DNA from: Sphingobacteriales bacterium
GTDB taxonomy: Bacteria; Bacteroidota; Bacteroidia; Chitinophagales; Chitinophagaceae
Length of the DNA stretch: 64,000 nucleotides
Assembly (NCBI GenBank): GCA_016235125.1
Contig: JACRLZ010000002.1
Coordinates: 558,001-622,000 of the forward strand
Reading direction: 5' to 3'
Shown: positions 17,876 through 27,467 of the stretch, piece by piece
Layout: every line of letters starts with the position of its first letter
Numbering within the stretch: the stretch's first letter is position 1
The notes under the pieces: generated by a model
Told to the model about the DNA's origin: nothing
What the model saw: the letters and a program-made list of their open reading frames with translations, nothing else
Database searches by the model: none
Program-made: the position numbers and the translations under genes

Positions 17876-19720
17876 TTAATCTTTCGTTATTTTAATATTA
17901 CTGATATAAAATTTGTCATTCCCTCCTGAGTTGCCGCTTGAAAATGACATAGCGTTGAATAAATGAGCTGCAGGTATTGCTTTTTCGTATTCCGCTATTT
18001 TAGTATTATCAATAAACACCTGCAACATTTCTTCTTTCTTTTTAATCGTTACTGTAATCCGGTTATTTGTTTTGTTGTTGGAAAAACCGGGAGCAGCATA
18101 CCATTTAGTGCCGTTTGAATAACCCGGAGGAGCAGGGAATTTTGATTCAAGCGTTGTCTCTCCGTCTTTTCCATCAAAGCCGGGGCGTAGTTTTAGGTTA
18201 AGAAATGATTCGGCATTGCCTGGTGATGTTTCTTTTGATAATTGAAAAGTTAATCCTTTAGCTCCCCATGTAAAATTTTGAGAAGCCACTACGTCATAAG
18301 TCAATGTAAAATTTTGCGGAAAGGGTTTTTTAATCTGTGTAGCTGTTATCGTGTTGTTCGTTATCAGCAGCCAGTTGCCATTTAATCCTTCTGGTTTTTC
18401 AACAGTGCCACCATCTAAGCCATATTGAACCCGCCAGCCACCTGGTTTTTTCCCAATAGCAATAGCAGAAAAATCTTCAAAGTAGTGAATGTTTTTATCT
18501 GCTGTATTTTTTTTGCTTGCTTCCGATGCTTCCGTTACTACTGTTATTTCTTTAGTATAGGGGGAACGAAGTGGTTTATAGGAAAGGCCTTTAACTTTCT
18601 CCGGGTCAAAGAAAAAATTATAGACATACTCAAAGTTAAAATTGCTGATGATGGCTTCATGTTGCTGCTTTTCTGTTGGGTCATATGCGTAATAATCCCA
18701 GCTAACTAATATCCATTGGGGTTTATCCTTTTTGCAAAGCTCCGCCATTGCCGGGTCAACTTTGTAAACAGGGTATCTTTCTGAATTAGATTCAGGGTCA
18801 GTTAAATATTGGCTGCTGAATACATCTCTTCCATTTGATAAATCAGCAAGACCTGGCTGTGCACTGGTCATGGCCAGTTCGCCCATGCGGTTCTTATATT
18901 TTTCCCTGTTCTTTTTTAAGCCCGTATTAAACCCTTCTATTTTTTCATCTAATTGTTTTAGAAAAAATTCAAGGTCCCTTTGGTTGCCCCGTCTTGCTTC
19001 AGAAATTTTTTTCTTTTCTTTTTCGTAATAAAGCGGTATGGAAGTTTCAAGAGCCTGCAAATATTCAGCTCTGGTTATTTTAATAAAAGGAGATCTATTG
19101 TCTTTGCTAAGTATTACATTCTCCGTTCCGCCGCCAAACCCCATATTTTTTACCCAGAAGCTGATGTAGGGTTTAATATTTGCATTGTTTTTTAAGTCAA
19201 GCATTTTTTTTATTTTTTCATCATCCACTTCTGTTTCTGCTGTTGGCATGGTGAAATAATATTGAGTGGGAGTGCATATATCCCGAACGGGCCAATCGCC
19301 GGGTATCCCATTTGCATTTATTCCCCACCATATACCGAGATTGTTTTCAGGTACCATCTTACGGCTGCTGTTGTATTTGAGAAATGTATATGTATTGGCA
19401 TAAGCGCCATAGCTCTGTGGCTTGCCGGCCGTATGCTGATTATATAAACCTAATTTTTCCCTCACCGATTTTTTTGCATCACCCAATCCGCCTTTTGGCA
19501 AATAGCTGGCCTGCATCCAGTTTACAAAAGAATCACAAATGGAAATTTGATTGGCAGAATACACTTTGTCATCAACTTTCATCCCGGTTTTAACACCTTT
19601 AAAGTTGTACACTTTCATCCAGCCGATCACACTGTCTTCAATAGATTGATGGGGGATGGGTTGAGCAAATGATGTTGACATTGAAACGCAAAAGGTGCTG
19701 AGAAGAATTATTTTTTTCAT
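17876..19720 (-). CDS. Large secreted protein of unknown function with C-terminal LamG-like region
   Basis: A 614-residue protein with a signal peptide (MKKIILLSTFCVSMSTSFAQ). I do not recognise a family for residues 20-430, which contain a Lys/Glu-rich helical segment around 240-290. Residues about 440-614 (HYFEDFSAIAIGKKPGGWRV, then FTLTYDVVASQNFTWGAKG and ITVTIKKKEEMLQVFIDNTKI) have the pattern of a concanavalin-like/LamG beta-sandwich. Such domains often bind carbohydrate. It lies 13 bases after the 828-residue gene and 4 bases before the first paralogue, as part of the secreted operon. Confidence 0.65.
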   Translation of the reverse strand: MKKIILLSTFCVSMSTSFAQPIPHQSIEDSVIGWMKVYNFKGVKTGMKVDDKVYSANQISICDSFVNWMQASYLPKGGLGDAKKSVREKLGLYNQHTAGKPQSYGAYANTYTFLKYNSSRKMVPENNLGIWWGINANGIPGDWPVRDICTPTQYYFTMPTAETEVDDEKIKKMLDLKNNANIKPYISFWVKNMGFGGGTENVILSKDNRSPFIKITRAEYLQALETSIPLYYEKEKKKISEARRGNQRDLEFFLKQLDEKIEGFNTGLKKNREKYKNRMGELAMTSAQPGLADLSNGRDVFSSQYLTDPESNSERYPVYKVDPAMAELCKKDKPQWILVSWDYYAYDPTEKQQHEAIISNFNFEYVYNFFFDPEKVKGLSYKPLRSPYTKEITVVTEASEASKKNTADKNIHYFEDFSAIAIGKKPGGWRVQYGLDGGTVEKPEGLNGNWLLITNNTITATQIKKPFPQNFTLTYDVVASQNFTWGAKGLTFQLSKETSPGNAESFLNLKLRPGFDGKDGETTLESKFPAPPGYSNGTKWYAAPGFSNNKTNNRITVTIKKKEEMLQVFIDNTKIAEYEKAIPAAHLFNAMSFSSGNSGGNDKFYISNIKITKD

Positions 19721-19733
19721 ACTTTTTAATTTT

Positions 19734-22220
19734 TTAATTAAACAACCCCTTTAACGGCGTAAATGTTCCCGGTGCCTGTAGTCCGCTGCTGAGACTTGGT
19801 TGCAGGCCATTTGCTCTTACATCCTCCATATTATCTCCCGCTTCTATCATTGCTTTCTCAAACCACTCTTTCTGTATATCTTTTGTGTTTCTTACATTCT
19901 TACAATCGCTGCTCATCATCTTCTTCAGGAGTTCCCGGGCTTGTTTGCTTTTTTGGAGTTTTTTTATTTTTTCTGCTGCTGCCTTTTCCATTTCTCTTTT
20001 ATACTCTTCCGTTTTTGAATACGCAATTTTGCTTTTAAGGTATTCCTTGAACCAGTCTATATTCCTTTTTTCCTGTGCTTCCTGTAATGCTTTTTGCTTT
20101 GCTATTTTTTCTTTTATATAGTTGTTCCAAAAGTCACCTGCTTCCTTATTCTGTGCATCTATTTCTTTTTGCCTGGCTATTTTGTCTTTTATATAGTTGT
20201 TCCAAAAGTCTCCTGCTTCCTGGTTCTTTGCATCTATCTCTTTTTGCCTGGCTATTTTACTTTTCATGTAACCTGTCAAAAAATTGTTTATCTCCTGTTC
20301 TTTTGCATCAGGGCTCTTTGCCTCTTTATTATTGACTGCATCTGAGGTTGCTTCCTGCGGCCCGTTATTAAGCATGTCAAGTAATTGTTCTCCGGGAGAA
20401 TTGTCTTCATCAGCAATCCCCGGTGTCATGCTTCCGTTGGCAGATTTAAAAAATGGGTCCGGCCCTGGCTCTGCAATTGAAGTGTGATCTGCTCCGTAAG
20501 CAATTGTGTGATTGGGAACGGGATTCTCTGCTGCTTTTTTAATTGCATACTTATTATCATCAAAGTTGTTGGTCGCTTTGCTTAGCTGCTGCCATTCTGG
20601 TCCCATGGGAATGCTTACAATTGTCGGGCAGGTAAAATTGGGGATTTCCGGCGGAGCAATATAGGTAGTTGCAAAACTATTTTGATTGACACAGGACTTT
20701 GCAATGGCGTACTGGTTATCTATTGCCGCATCGTTTATTTCAGCAATGAATGCCGTCCATGCAATACATTGGGTCATCACCGAATTTTTGGGGTTACCTG
20801 CAATATACCATACCCATGTACAAAAAGCATTCAACCATACCCGGCATTCTTCTATTTTATTTGCATAAAATGCCCTGATCTTTGGATTGGCATAAGCAAG
20901 AAATTCATTATTCTTTCTGTCGAAGTCGGGGCATTTATCATTATCACCACTTTTAGTCATTACTTTCTTTTGGGTATTGATCATTTCCATTAACTGGCCA
21001 CCCTCTTTTACATATTCTTCAGCCCATTTTTGCAGGTAAGCCTGTAATACTTTTTGCACATACACAGCCGGCATGCTCATCATACTCAGGCCTTTCATGG
21101 ATTCCTTCATCATCTCTTTTGCAAACTCCGTTTCACCTTTTTCCATCAGGGCATCCACTTCAGCATTGCTTGCTTCTGTCGTGGCTTCGATTTTGTCCTT
21201 GAGTTCTTTAAACATTTTTGTGTATCCATTTTTTATTTTCATATTACTTTCAAAAGCCGAAACATTATCGGTAAGCGCCGGAATTTTTATCCAGTCTTTT
21301 GGAAAATATTCATAGATCGTTATGCTCTTTTTTATTTTTTCAAAATCGGGAGTGTATGATTTACGCTGCCCTTTATTATTTTTTATCAGCTGTTCTGTAA
21401 AAGGGTTTATGGAGTTTTCCATTGACTCCTCATAATCTTCTGCGGCTTTTACCGGGTTGCCGGTTGTTTCTTCAATCACACCTTCTGTTTGTTTTGTTTC
21501 GGGATGATAGGGATTCAGGCGACCAGCTATTCTGATAATAGAGTTGGCGCTATCAATTGCACCAAGGCCCAGCCATGCATGGGCGAGGTTATTCATCACT
21601 GTACTGTTATCAGGAAATTCATTTCTTAGTTTTTGAAGTACCGGTACAGCCTGTTCCGGATAGCCATACTGTGTGAGTAATGAAGCCATATTGTTTTGCA
21701 GGTTGACGCTGGAAGGGGCAGATTGCACTGCTTTCATGCTTAATGCCATGGCAGCCTGCGGATGTCCCTGCATCATACAAAGAATAGCTGCGCTGCCTAA
21801 ATCATTTGCCTTTGGAGATTGGGCTATCACCTTTTTTACAATGGCAATTTCAGCAGCATCTCCTTTTGTCATTAATTTATTATACAGGTTCGCTGCATAA
21901 GAGCCCATGTCAGCTTGCAATAATTTTTTCTTTGGAATGGTATTTATTCGCACTATATCTTTTTTGGGAACAAGTTGTTTGTTGTTGATGAATTCAGGAT
22001 AGTCTGCCATTTTGCTATTCTGCTCCATCATGGCCGGCATTACATTGCCCATCATCTTTCGCATCTCTGCTTTTTCTTCTTCACTCATTCCTTTCATGGC
22101 TTCTTCCATCGCCTTATCCATTTCGGATTGGGCAGGTTGTTTTTGAACTGGCTTTTTACCGGGTTGTGCAAAAATTTGTAATGAAGAAATAAGCATTAGA
22201 AAAATTAAGACTTGTCGCAT
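19734..22220 (-). CDS. Large secreted TPR and coiled-coil repeat protein, first gene of the secreted operon
   Basis: An 828-residue protein with a signal peptide (MRQVLIFLMLISSLQIFAQ). A Met/Glu/Lys-rich segment (about 30-75) and TPR-like helices at about 120-270 (VNLQNNMASLLTQYGYPEQA and MNNLAHAWLGLGAIDSA) follow. A middle region with several cysteines (about 420-560) and a charged C-terminal half come next, with four about 25-residue repeats at 647-746. The function is unknown; TPRs suggest a scaffold in the periplasm. It heads a minus-strand run of six genes and faces a TPR-containing sensor kinase across a 160-base gap. Confidence 0.7.
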   Translation of the reverse strand: MRQVLIFLMLISSLQIFAQPGKKPVQKQPAQSEMDKAMEEAMKGMSEEEKAEMRKMMGNVMPAMMEQNSKMADYPEFINNKQLVPKKDIVRINTIPKKKLLQADMGSYAANLYNKLMTKGDAAEIAIVKKVIAQSPKANDLGSAAILCMMQGHPQAAMALSMKAVQSAPSSVNLQNNMASLLTQYGYPEQAVPVLQKLRNEFPDNSTVMNNLAHAWLGLGAIDSANSIIRIAGRLNPYHPETKQTEGVIEETTGNPVKAAEDYEESMENSINPFTEQLIKNNKGQRKSYTPDFEKIKKSITIYEYFPKDWIKIPALTDNVSAFESNMKIKNGYTKMFKELKDKIEATTEASNAEVDALMEKGETEFAKEMMKESMKGLSMMSMPAVYVQKVLQAYLQKWAEEYVKEGGQLMEMINTQKKVMTKSGDNDKCPDFDRKNNEFLAYANPKIRAFYANKIEECRVWLNAFCTWVWYIAGNPKNSVMTQCIAWTAFIAEINDAAIDNQYAIAKSCVNQNSFATTYIAPPEIPNFTCPTIVSIPMGPEWQQLSKATNNFDDNKYAIKKAAENPVPNHTIAYGADHTSIAEPGPDPFFKSANGSMTPGIADEDNSPGEQLLDMLNNGPQEATSDAVNNKEAKSPDAKEQEINNFLTGYMKSKIARQKEIDAKNQEAGDFWNNYIKDKIARQKEIDAQNKEAGDFWNNYIKEKIAKQKALQEAQEKRNIDWFKEYLKSKIAYSKTEEYKREMEKAAAEKIKKLQKSKQARELLKKMMSSDCKNVRNTKDIQKEWFEKAMIEAGDNMEDVRANGLQPSLSSGLQAPGTFTPLKGLFN
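19983..20282 (-). repeat. Four tandem about 75-bp coding repeats
   Basis: The DNA encodes four consecutive about 25-residue units of pattern F/W-x-x-x-Y-[IML]-K-x-K-I-A-x-x-K followed by a Glu/Asn-rich stretch. The two middle units are nearly identical (FWNNYIKDKIARQKEIDA and FWNNYIKEKIAKQKALQE). They are probably a helical or coiled-coil array. Copy number may vary between strains. Confidence 0.75.
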
Positions 22221-22359
22221 GTTAAATTATTTTATCAAAAGTGAGGAAATGGTAATGTACATCTTATCCCTTAAAAACAGGATATTCAGGGACATGAGAA
22301 AAATCATGTAAAAAGGGGAGGGACAATGGGGTCGCATTGCTGTTTATTTGTAAAATGGG

Positions 22360-22378
22360 AGTAAAAGACTATTTTACT
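22360..22378 (+). promoter_or_regulatory. Inverted repeat just before the sensor-kinase start
   Basis: AGTAAAA (22360-22366) and TTTTACT (22372-22378) form a perfect 7-bp inverted repeat with a 5-base centre, ending 2 bases before the ATG. It lies in the divergent region between the secreted operon and the kinase gene, so it could be an operator for the response regulator encoded downstream. No binding evidence is available from sequence alone. Confidence 0.35.
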
Positions 22379-22380
22379 GT

Positions 22381-24312
22381 ATGAGAAAAACTGTTTGCAT
22401 AGTTGTATTTCTTATTTTAACCGTAATTGCAAAAGCCCAGGTTGAAAAGGATAGTTTGTTAAAGCTACTCTCATCTGCAAAGGAGGATACTGGTAAGGTA
22501 ATGTTATTGTTGAAAATTGCAAACACATATGAGGCCAATAACCAGGACTCGTCTGTTTATTATTTAGAGGAAGTGAAGCGATTGTCTATCCTGCTTAAAC
22601 ATACAAAGGGGTTATATCATTATTATGAACGAAGTGCTATTGTTTCTTTTACCAAAGGCAATTACGACCTTGCTATGCAACAAAGTACTGATGCTTTGCG
22701 GACAGCCAGGGAACTGAAAGATTCTTCGCTTGTTATCGTTATGCTTAATAACATCGGAATCGTATATGGGTATCTTGGAAAATTTGAGGAGCAACTTGGT
22801 TATACGCTCCAGGTGAAAAATGCGGTTGAGGCAATTAAAGATTCTTCAAAACTGTCAGGGATGTATCATAATCTTGCTAATTGCTATAATAACTTAAAGC
22901 AATACCGCAGATCTATTGATTATGCTTTGTTATCCGTGCGTATTTATACGGAATATAAAAAACGTAATGACTATATCAACCGGGCTTACGCTACCCTGGC
23001 ACAAAATTATGATGGATTGCAAATAACAGACAGTGCTTTGTATTACTATGAGAAAGCTATCAAAGAATCGGTGAGGCTAAACGATAAATATGCGGAAGGC
23101 TCCATTTATGGATATGTATGTAATTTATATGCAAGTCTGAACCGTTTTGATGACATGCTGAAAGCGGCTGAAAAGTCTCTTTTATTGTCAAGGGAATTGC
23201 AAAGCAGGCAAATGGTTGCCAGCTCACTTTATAATACAGCGTATGCTAATCTTTTCAATGGCAACATGGAAAAGGCGAGAATAGATATACAGGAAGCTCT
23301 TGATATAGCGACAAAGGACACACTGAGGGATGAACTGAAAAACAGCTATGCCGTCCTTTCCTATATCGCAGCGAGAGATGGGGACTATGCAACTTCTGTA
23401 CGGGCTAAGAAAAAAACAGATTCAATCCAGGAAGCAATTTTAAATGAGCAGGTAATAAAAAGCACTACTGAACTTGAAAAAAAATATGAATCGGAAAAAA
23501 AAGACCAGCAAATAATACTTCAAGAGGCGCAATTGCAAAAAAGACGGGTTTTGAATTATGTTCTTATTGGCTCTGCTGCTGTCTTACTGATAATCTCATT
23601 ACTCACCTACCGTAATTACCGGCAAAAACAAAAGCTTCAGCAACAACGCATCAGTGAACTGGAAAAAGAGAAACATATGACCGCCACTGAAGCTGTTTTA
23701 AAAGGAGAAGAACAGGAACGAACCCGCCTGGCAAAAGACCTGCATGATGGATTGGGAGGTATGTTGTCGGGCATTAAATACTCATTTCAGACTATGAAAG
23801 GAAATTTGGTAATGACGCCTGATAATGCTCAGGCTTTCGAACGCAGCATGGATATGCTGGACAGTTCCATCAAGGAAATGCGCCGGGTGGCACATAATAT
23901 GATGCCCGAAGCATTGGTAAAGTTTGGATTAGATACAGCGCTGAGAGATTTCTGCAATGACATTAATCAATCCGGGGCAATCACGGCAACTTATCAATCC
24001 ATAGGGTTGGAGAATGCTGTGATTGAGCAAACAACTGCTGTTACCATTTACAGAATTGTACAGGAGCTTATTAATAATACCATGAAGCATGCGGCTGCCA
24101 AAACCGCCATTATACAGGTAAGCAAAACGAATGGCGATATCAGCATTACAGTGGAAGATGACGGGAAAGGATTTAACCCGGTAATTTTGCAGGGGACCAA
24201 AGGAATTGGCTGGAGCAATATTCAAAGCCGGGTTGAATATTTAAAAGGTAAGCTGGATGTGCAATCTGAACCGGGCAAAGGAACTTCTGTTCATATAGAA
24301 TTGAATACATAA
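22381..24312 (+). CDS. TPR-domain sensor histidine kinase (HisKA_3 type)
   Basis: A 643-residue kinase. A signal peptide (MRKTVCIVVFLILTVIAKAQ) leads a periplasmic array of about six TPR units (about 40-360) with Y-Y-E-K-A-type helices. A coiled coil and a transmembrane helix at about 390-412 (VLIGSAAVLLIISLL) precede the cytoplasmic HisKA_3 domain, with phosphoacceptor His in LAKDLHDGLGGMLSGIKYSF. The HATPase domain has N box IVQELINNTMKHA and DDGKGF and GIGWSNIQSR. It should phosphorylate the regulator whose ATG directly abuts its stop. The signal is unknown; the facing operon is a candidate target. Confidence 0.9.
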   Translation: MRKTVCIVVFLILTVIAKAQVEKDSLLKLLSSAKEDTGKVMLLLKIANTYEANNQDSSVYYLEEVKRLSILLKHTKGLYHYYERSAIVSFTKGNYDLAMQQSTDALRTARELKDSSLVIVMLNNIGIVYGYLGKFEEQLGYTLQVKNAVEAIKDSSKLSGMYHNLANCYNNLKQYRRSIDYALLSVRIYTEYKKRNDYINRAYATLAQNYDGLQITDSALYYYEKAIKESVRLNDKYAEGSIYGYVCNLYASLNRFDDMLKAAEKSLLLSRELQSRQMVASSLYNTAYANLFNGNMEKARIDIQEALDIATKDTLRDELKNSYAVLSYIAARDGDYATSVRAKKKTDSIQEAILNEQVIKSTTELEKKYESEKKDQQIILQEAQLQKRRVLNYVLIGSAAVLLIISLLTYRNYRQKQKLQQQRISELEKEKHMTATEAVLKGEEQERTRLAKDLHDGLGGMLSGIKYSFQTMKGNLVMTPDNAQAFERSMDMLDSSIKEMRRVAHNMMPEALVKFGLDTALRDFCNDINQSGAITATYQSIGLENAVIEQTTAVTIYRIVQELINNTMKHAAAKTAIIQVSKTNGDISITVEDDGKGFNPVILQGTKGIGWSNIQSRVEYLKGKLDVQSEPGKGTSVHIELNT

Positions 24313-24927
24313 ATGGCGACCAAAGTTTTCATAGTTGATGATCATTACATGGTAATTGAAGGTATTCGTTCATTATTGCAAAATGAGAAAACCATTGAAT
24401 GGACGGGTCATGCTACCAATGCAGACTCTTGCCTGTCTTTTCTGCAACATCAGTTGCCCGATATTATTCTAATGGATATCAGTATGCCGGACAAAAGCGG
24501 TATTGATCTGTGCAAAGAAGTAAAAGAAAAATATCCATCTGTTTTTGTTATTGGTCTCAGTACATTTAACCAGCAAAGCTTCATACAAAAAATGATGGAT
24601 AACGGCGCATCAGGCTATGTGCTCAAGAACGCAACACAGGAAGAGCTGATGGAGGCGATTGAATTGGTTGCAAAAGGCAAAACATACCTGAGTGATGAGG
24701 TATCAAAAGTGTTACGAAAGCAGGATGACAGCAATATTGTTTTAACACGCCGTGAAAAAGAAGTGCTGGAGCTGATTGCAGGCGGTATGACGAATAATGA
24801 GATTGGTGAGAAATTGTTCATCAGTCCTTCTACAGTGGATACGCACCGGAAAAATTTATTGGCCAAGTTTGAAGCAAAAAATACAGCTTCATTGATTCAT
24901 ATTGCTTCCCAGATGCAGATTATATGA
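24313..24927 (+). CDS. NarL/FixJ-family response regulator
   Basis: A 204-residue regulator. The receiver domain (about 1-120) has the phosphoacceptor Asp in IILMDISMPDKSGI and the acidic pair VDDHY at the N-terminus. A LuxR-type helix-turn-helix lies at about 140-200 (LTRREKEVLELIAGGMTNNEIGEKL). It starts directly after the kinase stop codon, so translation is coupled. It ends with no gap against the convergent DUF1343 gene. Confidence 0.93.
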   Translation: MATKVFIVDDHYMVIEGIRSLLQNEKTIEWTGHATNADSCLSFLQHQLPDIILMDISMPDKSGIDLCKEVKEKYPSVFVIGLSTFNQQSFIQKMMDNGASGYVLKNATQEELMEAIELVAKGKTYLSDEVSKVLRKQDDSNIVLTRREKEVLELIAGGMTNNEIGEKLFISPSTVDTHRKNLLAKFEAKNTASLIHIASQMQII

Positions 24928-26172
24928 TTATTCAAAATCTTCGTATAAAAGGTATTTCTTTCTTATTTGTTTAAAACTACTTAAGGCAGGCTCCCAGCTT
25001 TTCCTGATTTCTTCTTCACTATTTCCATTTTTTATCTGTTGCATCAGGATATCATTTCCTGCCAGGCGGTTGAAGCTGTTTGTTTTTAAAAAGAAGCTGT
25101 CCTTATCGGGGAAAATTTTATAGGCATCAAACAACCATTGTAGTTGAATTTTATTGTTATGTTTTTTCAGCACTTCTTCTGCAGTGCCACCAAAATTCCA
25201 GCCGTAACAAATTTTGCCATAATGCTTGGAGCTTTTGGCCCCTTCATTTGGATTGGGAGTGAATGAAAACATAGTGTTGGGCAATGAAGGGTGACCTATA
25301 TAAGTGAAAGGATGCGATGTACCCCGGCCTTCGCTTAATGCTGTGCCTTCAAATAAACAGGTAGTAGGATATAAATAAATGGACTGAATATCGGGCAGAT
25401 TAGGAGAGGATTTTACAGGCAAAACATACTTGCTTTTGTGTGTGTAGTTCTGGCATTTGATCACCATGAAGTGAAACGGTGTGTCCGTTGTCGGGTTGGT
25501 GGTAATATTATATGCATTGATGGCATTGGCCTTTTCTCCCAGCCATTTTTCACCCATTAACATCATGGCGTATTCTCCCATCGTCATCCCATACGCAATA
25601 GGTATTGATTGACGACCCACACCACTTTTAAATTTCAGATCAAGCACCGGTCCATCCACATAAAAGCCATTGGGATTTGGCCTGTCTAAAAGCAATAATG
25701 GTTTATGATTTTCCAATGCCGCTTCCAAAAAATCCTGCATGGAATTGATGTAAGTATAAAACCGGCAGCCCACATCCTGCAGATCAAAAATGAGGACATC
25801 CACATCTTTTAAATCATCTGCAGAAGGATATCTTTTTTTGCCATAAAGAGAAACGACAGGTATGCCTGTTTTTTCATCAATATAACTGTCCACTTTTTCG
25901 CCGGCATCAGCTGTTCCTCTGAAACCATGCTCGGGTCCGAAAATGACTTTGATATCAACCCCCAGTTTCTTAAGAGTGTCCACCAGGTGTGTTTTCCCCA
26001 CAACAGAAGTCTGGTTGGCAAATATTCCTACTTTCTTTCCTTTTATTAAAGGCAGATAAACATTCAGACGGTTTGCTCCGGGTATGATATTCTGATCAGC
26101 AGATAACTGGGCGATTATTCTATTGCTTGCTGCCAGGCAAAACAATAATGCGATGATTATACATTTCTTCAT
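24928..26172 (-). CDS. DUF1343 exo-beta-N-acetylmuramidase (NamZ-like)
   Basis: A 414-residue secreted protein with a signal peptide (cleavage near RIIAQ). It belongs to the DUF1343 family, whose members NamZ of Bacillus and Tannerella are exo-beta-N-acetylmuramidases (GH171) that release MurNAc from peptidoglycan fragments. Typical blocks are KGKKVGIFANQTSVVG, KVIFGPEHGFRGTADAGE, VLIFDLQDVGCRFYTYI, LLLDRPNPNG and SEGRGTSHPFTYIG. A role in cell-wall recycling or scavenging is inferred. It converges with the response regulator with zero spacing. Confidence 0.9.
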   Translation of the reverse strand: MKKCIIIALLFCLAASNRIIAQLSADQNIIPGANRLNVYLPLIKGKKVGIFANQTSVVGKTHLVDTLKKLGVDIKVIFGPEHGFRGTADAGEKVDSYIDEKTGIPVVSLYGKKRYPSADDLKDVDVLIFDLQDVGCRFYTYINSMQDFLEAALENHKPLLLLDRPNPNGFYVDGPVLDLKFKSGVGRQSIPIAYGMTMGEYAMMLMGEKWLGEKANAINAYNITTNPTTDTPFHFMVIKCQNYTHKSKYVLPVKSSPNLPDIQSIYLYPTTCLFEGTALSEGRGTSHPFTYIGHPSLPNTMFSFTPNPNEGAKSSKHYGKICYGWNFGGTAEEVLKKHNNKIQLQWLFDAYKIFPDKDSFFLKTNSFNRLAGNDILMQQIKNGNSEEEIRKSWEPALSSFKQIRKKYLLYEDFE

Positions 26173-26278
26173 ATTCCCAAATTTCAGGAAAATTAATGGT
26201 AAGATAGGGGTGATTATTCAAACGGTTGCTTTAGCTATTTTCACCTACCTTGCAGCTCCTTAAAATAAAAAAATAAAT

Positions 26279-26734
26279 ATGGCACAGGCAAAAAGCGGTG
26301 ATAAAGTGAAAGTACACTATCATGGAAAATTAACTTCAGGGGAAACATTTGATTCTTCTGAAGGAAGGGCTCCCCTTGAATTTGAGATTGGAGGAGGCAT
26401 GGTGATAAAAGGGTTTGATGAGGGTGTAACAGGTATGACAGTTGGTGAAAAGAAAACAATCAATATTCCTTATAACGAGGCATATGGGGCCCGCAATCCG
26501 GAAATGGTGATTGAAATGCCCAAAGACCGTTTTCCCAGCGACATGGAAATTGAAATGGGAATGCCTTTAATGATGAGTGATCAGCAGGGACATCAGTTCC
26601 AGGTAACGGTAGTTGAGATAAAGGAAACTGCAGTGATGCTGGATGCCAATCATCCCCTGGCAGGACAGGACCTGATCTTTGACCTGGAATTAGTAGAGAT
26701 AGTCGGAGGTAGCCCGTTGATCATAATGCCATAA
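26279..26734 (+). CDS. FKBP-type peptidyl-prolyl isomerase (SlyD-like)
   Basis: A 151-residue cytoplasmic PPIase with the SlyD architecture. The FKBP domain is split by an insert-in-flap chaperone domain (about 70-125). Motifs: [40 protein letters not shown] and, after the insert, [20 protein letters not shown]. The His-rich nickel-binding tail of enterobacterial SlyD is absent. A phrase-like inverted repeat fills the gap to the convergent gene. Confidence 0.93.
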   Translation: MAQAKSGDKVKVHYHGKLTSGETFDSSEGRAPLEFEIGGGMVIKGFDEGVTGMTVGEKKTINIPYNEAYGARNPEMVIEMPKDRFPSDMEIEMGMPLMMSDQQGHQFQVTVVEIKETAVMLDANHPLAGQDLIFDLELVEIVGGSPLIIMP

Positions 26735-26736
26735 AT

Positions 26737-26807
26737 AGTCGTTAGTCATTAGTCTGGAGTCAGGAATAAATTATCGGCTCCAGACTAACGACTCAAGACT
26801 CCTGACT
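26737..26807. repeat. Phrase-like inverted repeat (AGTC family) between convergent genes
   Basis: Overlapping perfect arms occur: 26737-26747 with 26783-26793 (11 bp), 26751-26759 with 26778-26786 (9 bp) and 26758-26764 with 26801-26807 (7 bp). The sequence is built from variants of gtTAGTC and GAGTC. It can fold in alternative ways on either strand and may serve as a bidirectional terminator. Related phrases occur at 48674-48721 and within prmC. Confidence 0.7.
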
Positions 26808-27357
26808 ATTTCTTATTCAACCACCAGCCAAGCCAAACACCACAAAGGCCCCAGGCCACTACCGCATCAAGCATATCGCCACGTATCATTCCCCAGGGCA
26901 GGTCATACCACACATGGCCCATATAAGGTCCCCACAAAAATGTAATAACGCCTACAGATAATGTTCCGGTGACAACACCCATGAAATTGGGCAAACCACC
27001 TTTGGTAAGCAATACCACCAGCAAAAGAACGATGATAAAGTTTACCAGGAAGCCACGAACCATTGACATGACCATATGGTCTTTGAATGATTTGTGATAA
27101 ATAAGGGAAACCCAGGGTTTGCCTTCCATTTGTTTCATCATCTCCTGGTGATCTTTCATGGAACTGCCGGGTTTTCCGGTCGGCATCATATATGCCCCTT
27201 CTTCAGTGATGGTAGAAGAAAGATAGTTGACGATGCTGTCCTGTGCGGGATGGTATTTCGCTGCATCTTTATGAATATTGAGCACCATCCATGAAAGACC
27301 CTGCCAGCCAAACATAATAATAGCTCCTATAAGGGAACCAATGATCCATTTTTTCAT
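26806..27357 (-). CDS. Membrane protein of unknown function
   Basis: A 183-residue integral membrane protein I cannot name. An N-terminal transmembrane helix (about 5-25) precedes a soluble loop (about 30-90) containing several Met and His residues. Three more helices (about 98-120, 124-145 and 160-180) follow. The loop contains VNYLSSTITEEGAYMMPTG. No catalytic motif is apparent. It stands alone, converging with the FKBP gene and diverging from pepT. Confidence 0.6.
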   Translation of the reverse strand: MKKWIIGSLIGAIIMFGWQGLSWMVLNIHKDAAKYHPAQDSIVNYLSSTITEEGAYMMPTGKPGSSMKDHQEMMKQMEGKPWVSLIYHKSFKDHMVMSMVRGFLVNFIIVLLLVVLLTKGGLPNFMGVVTGTLSVGVITFLWGPYMGHVWYDLPWGMIRGDMLDAVVAWGLCGVWLGWWLNKK

Positions 27358-27467
27358 ATGCTGAGTTTTGGTTTGAATTTAAAAGATAAATCATTTCCCG
27401 ATTGTGGCAAAAGGTTTTCAGGCCGGTAACATTAAGTTGTATATTCGATGCCCGAAAAAACAGGAAT

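Noticed and set aside
19983..20282. Regular repeats considered as a CRISPR array
   Set aside because: The units are about 75 bp, contiguous without spacers, and encode a protein repeat.
19796..21988. Many plus-strand frames of 60-100 codons
   Set aside because: They are antisense to the 828-residue secreted protein; Phe/Leu/Cys-rich composition is the complement of Lys/Glu-rich coding.
26737..26807. Inverted repeat considered as a small RNA gene
   Set aside because: No promoter is visible; it is better explained as a phrase-like repeat acting as a possible bidirectional terminator.
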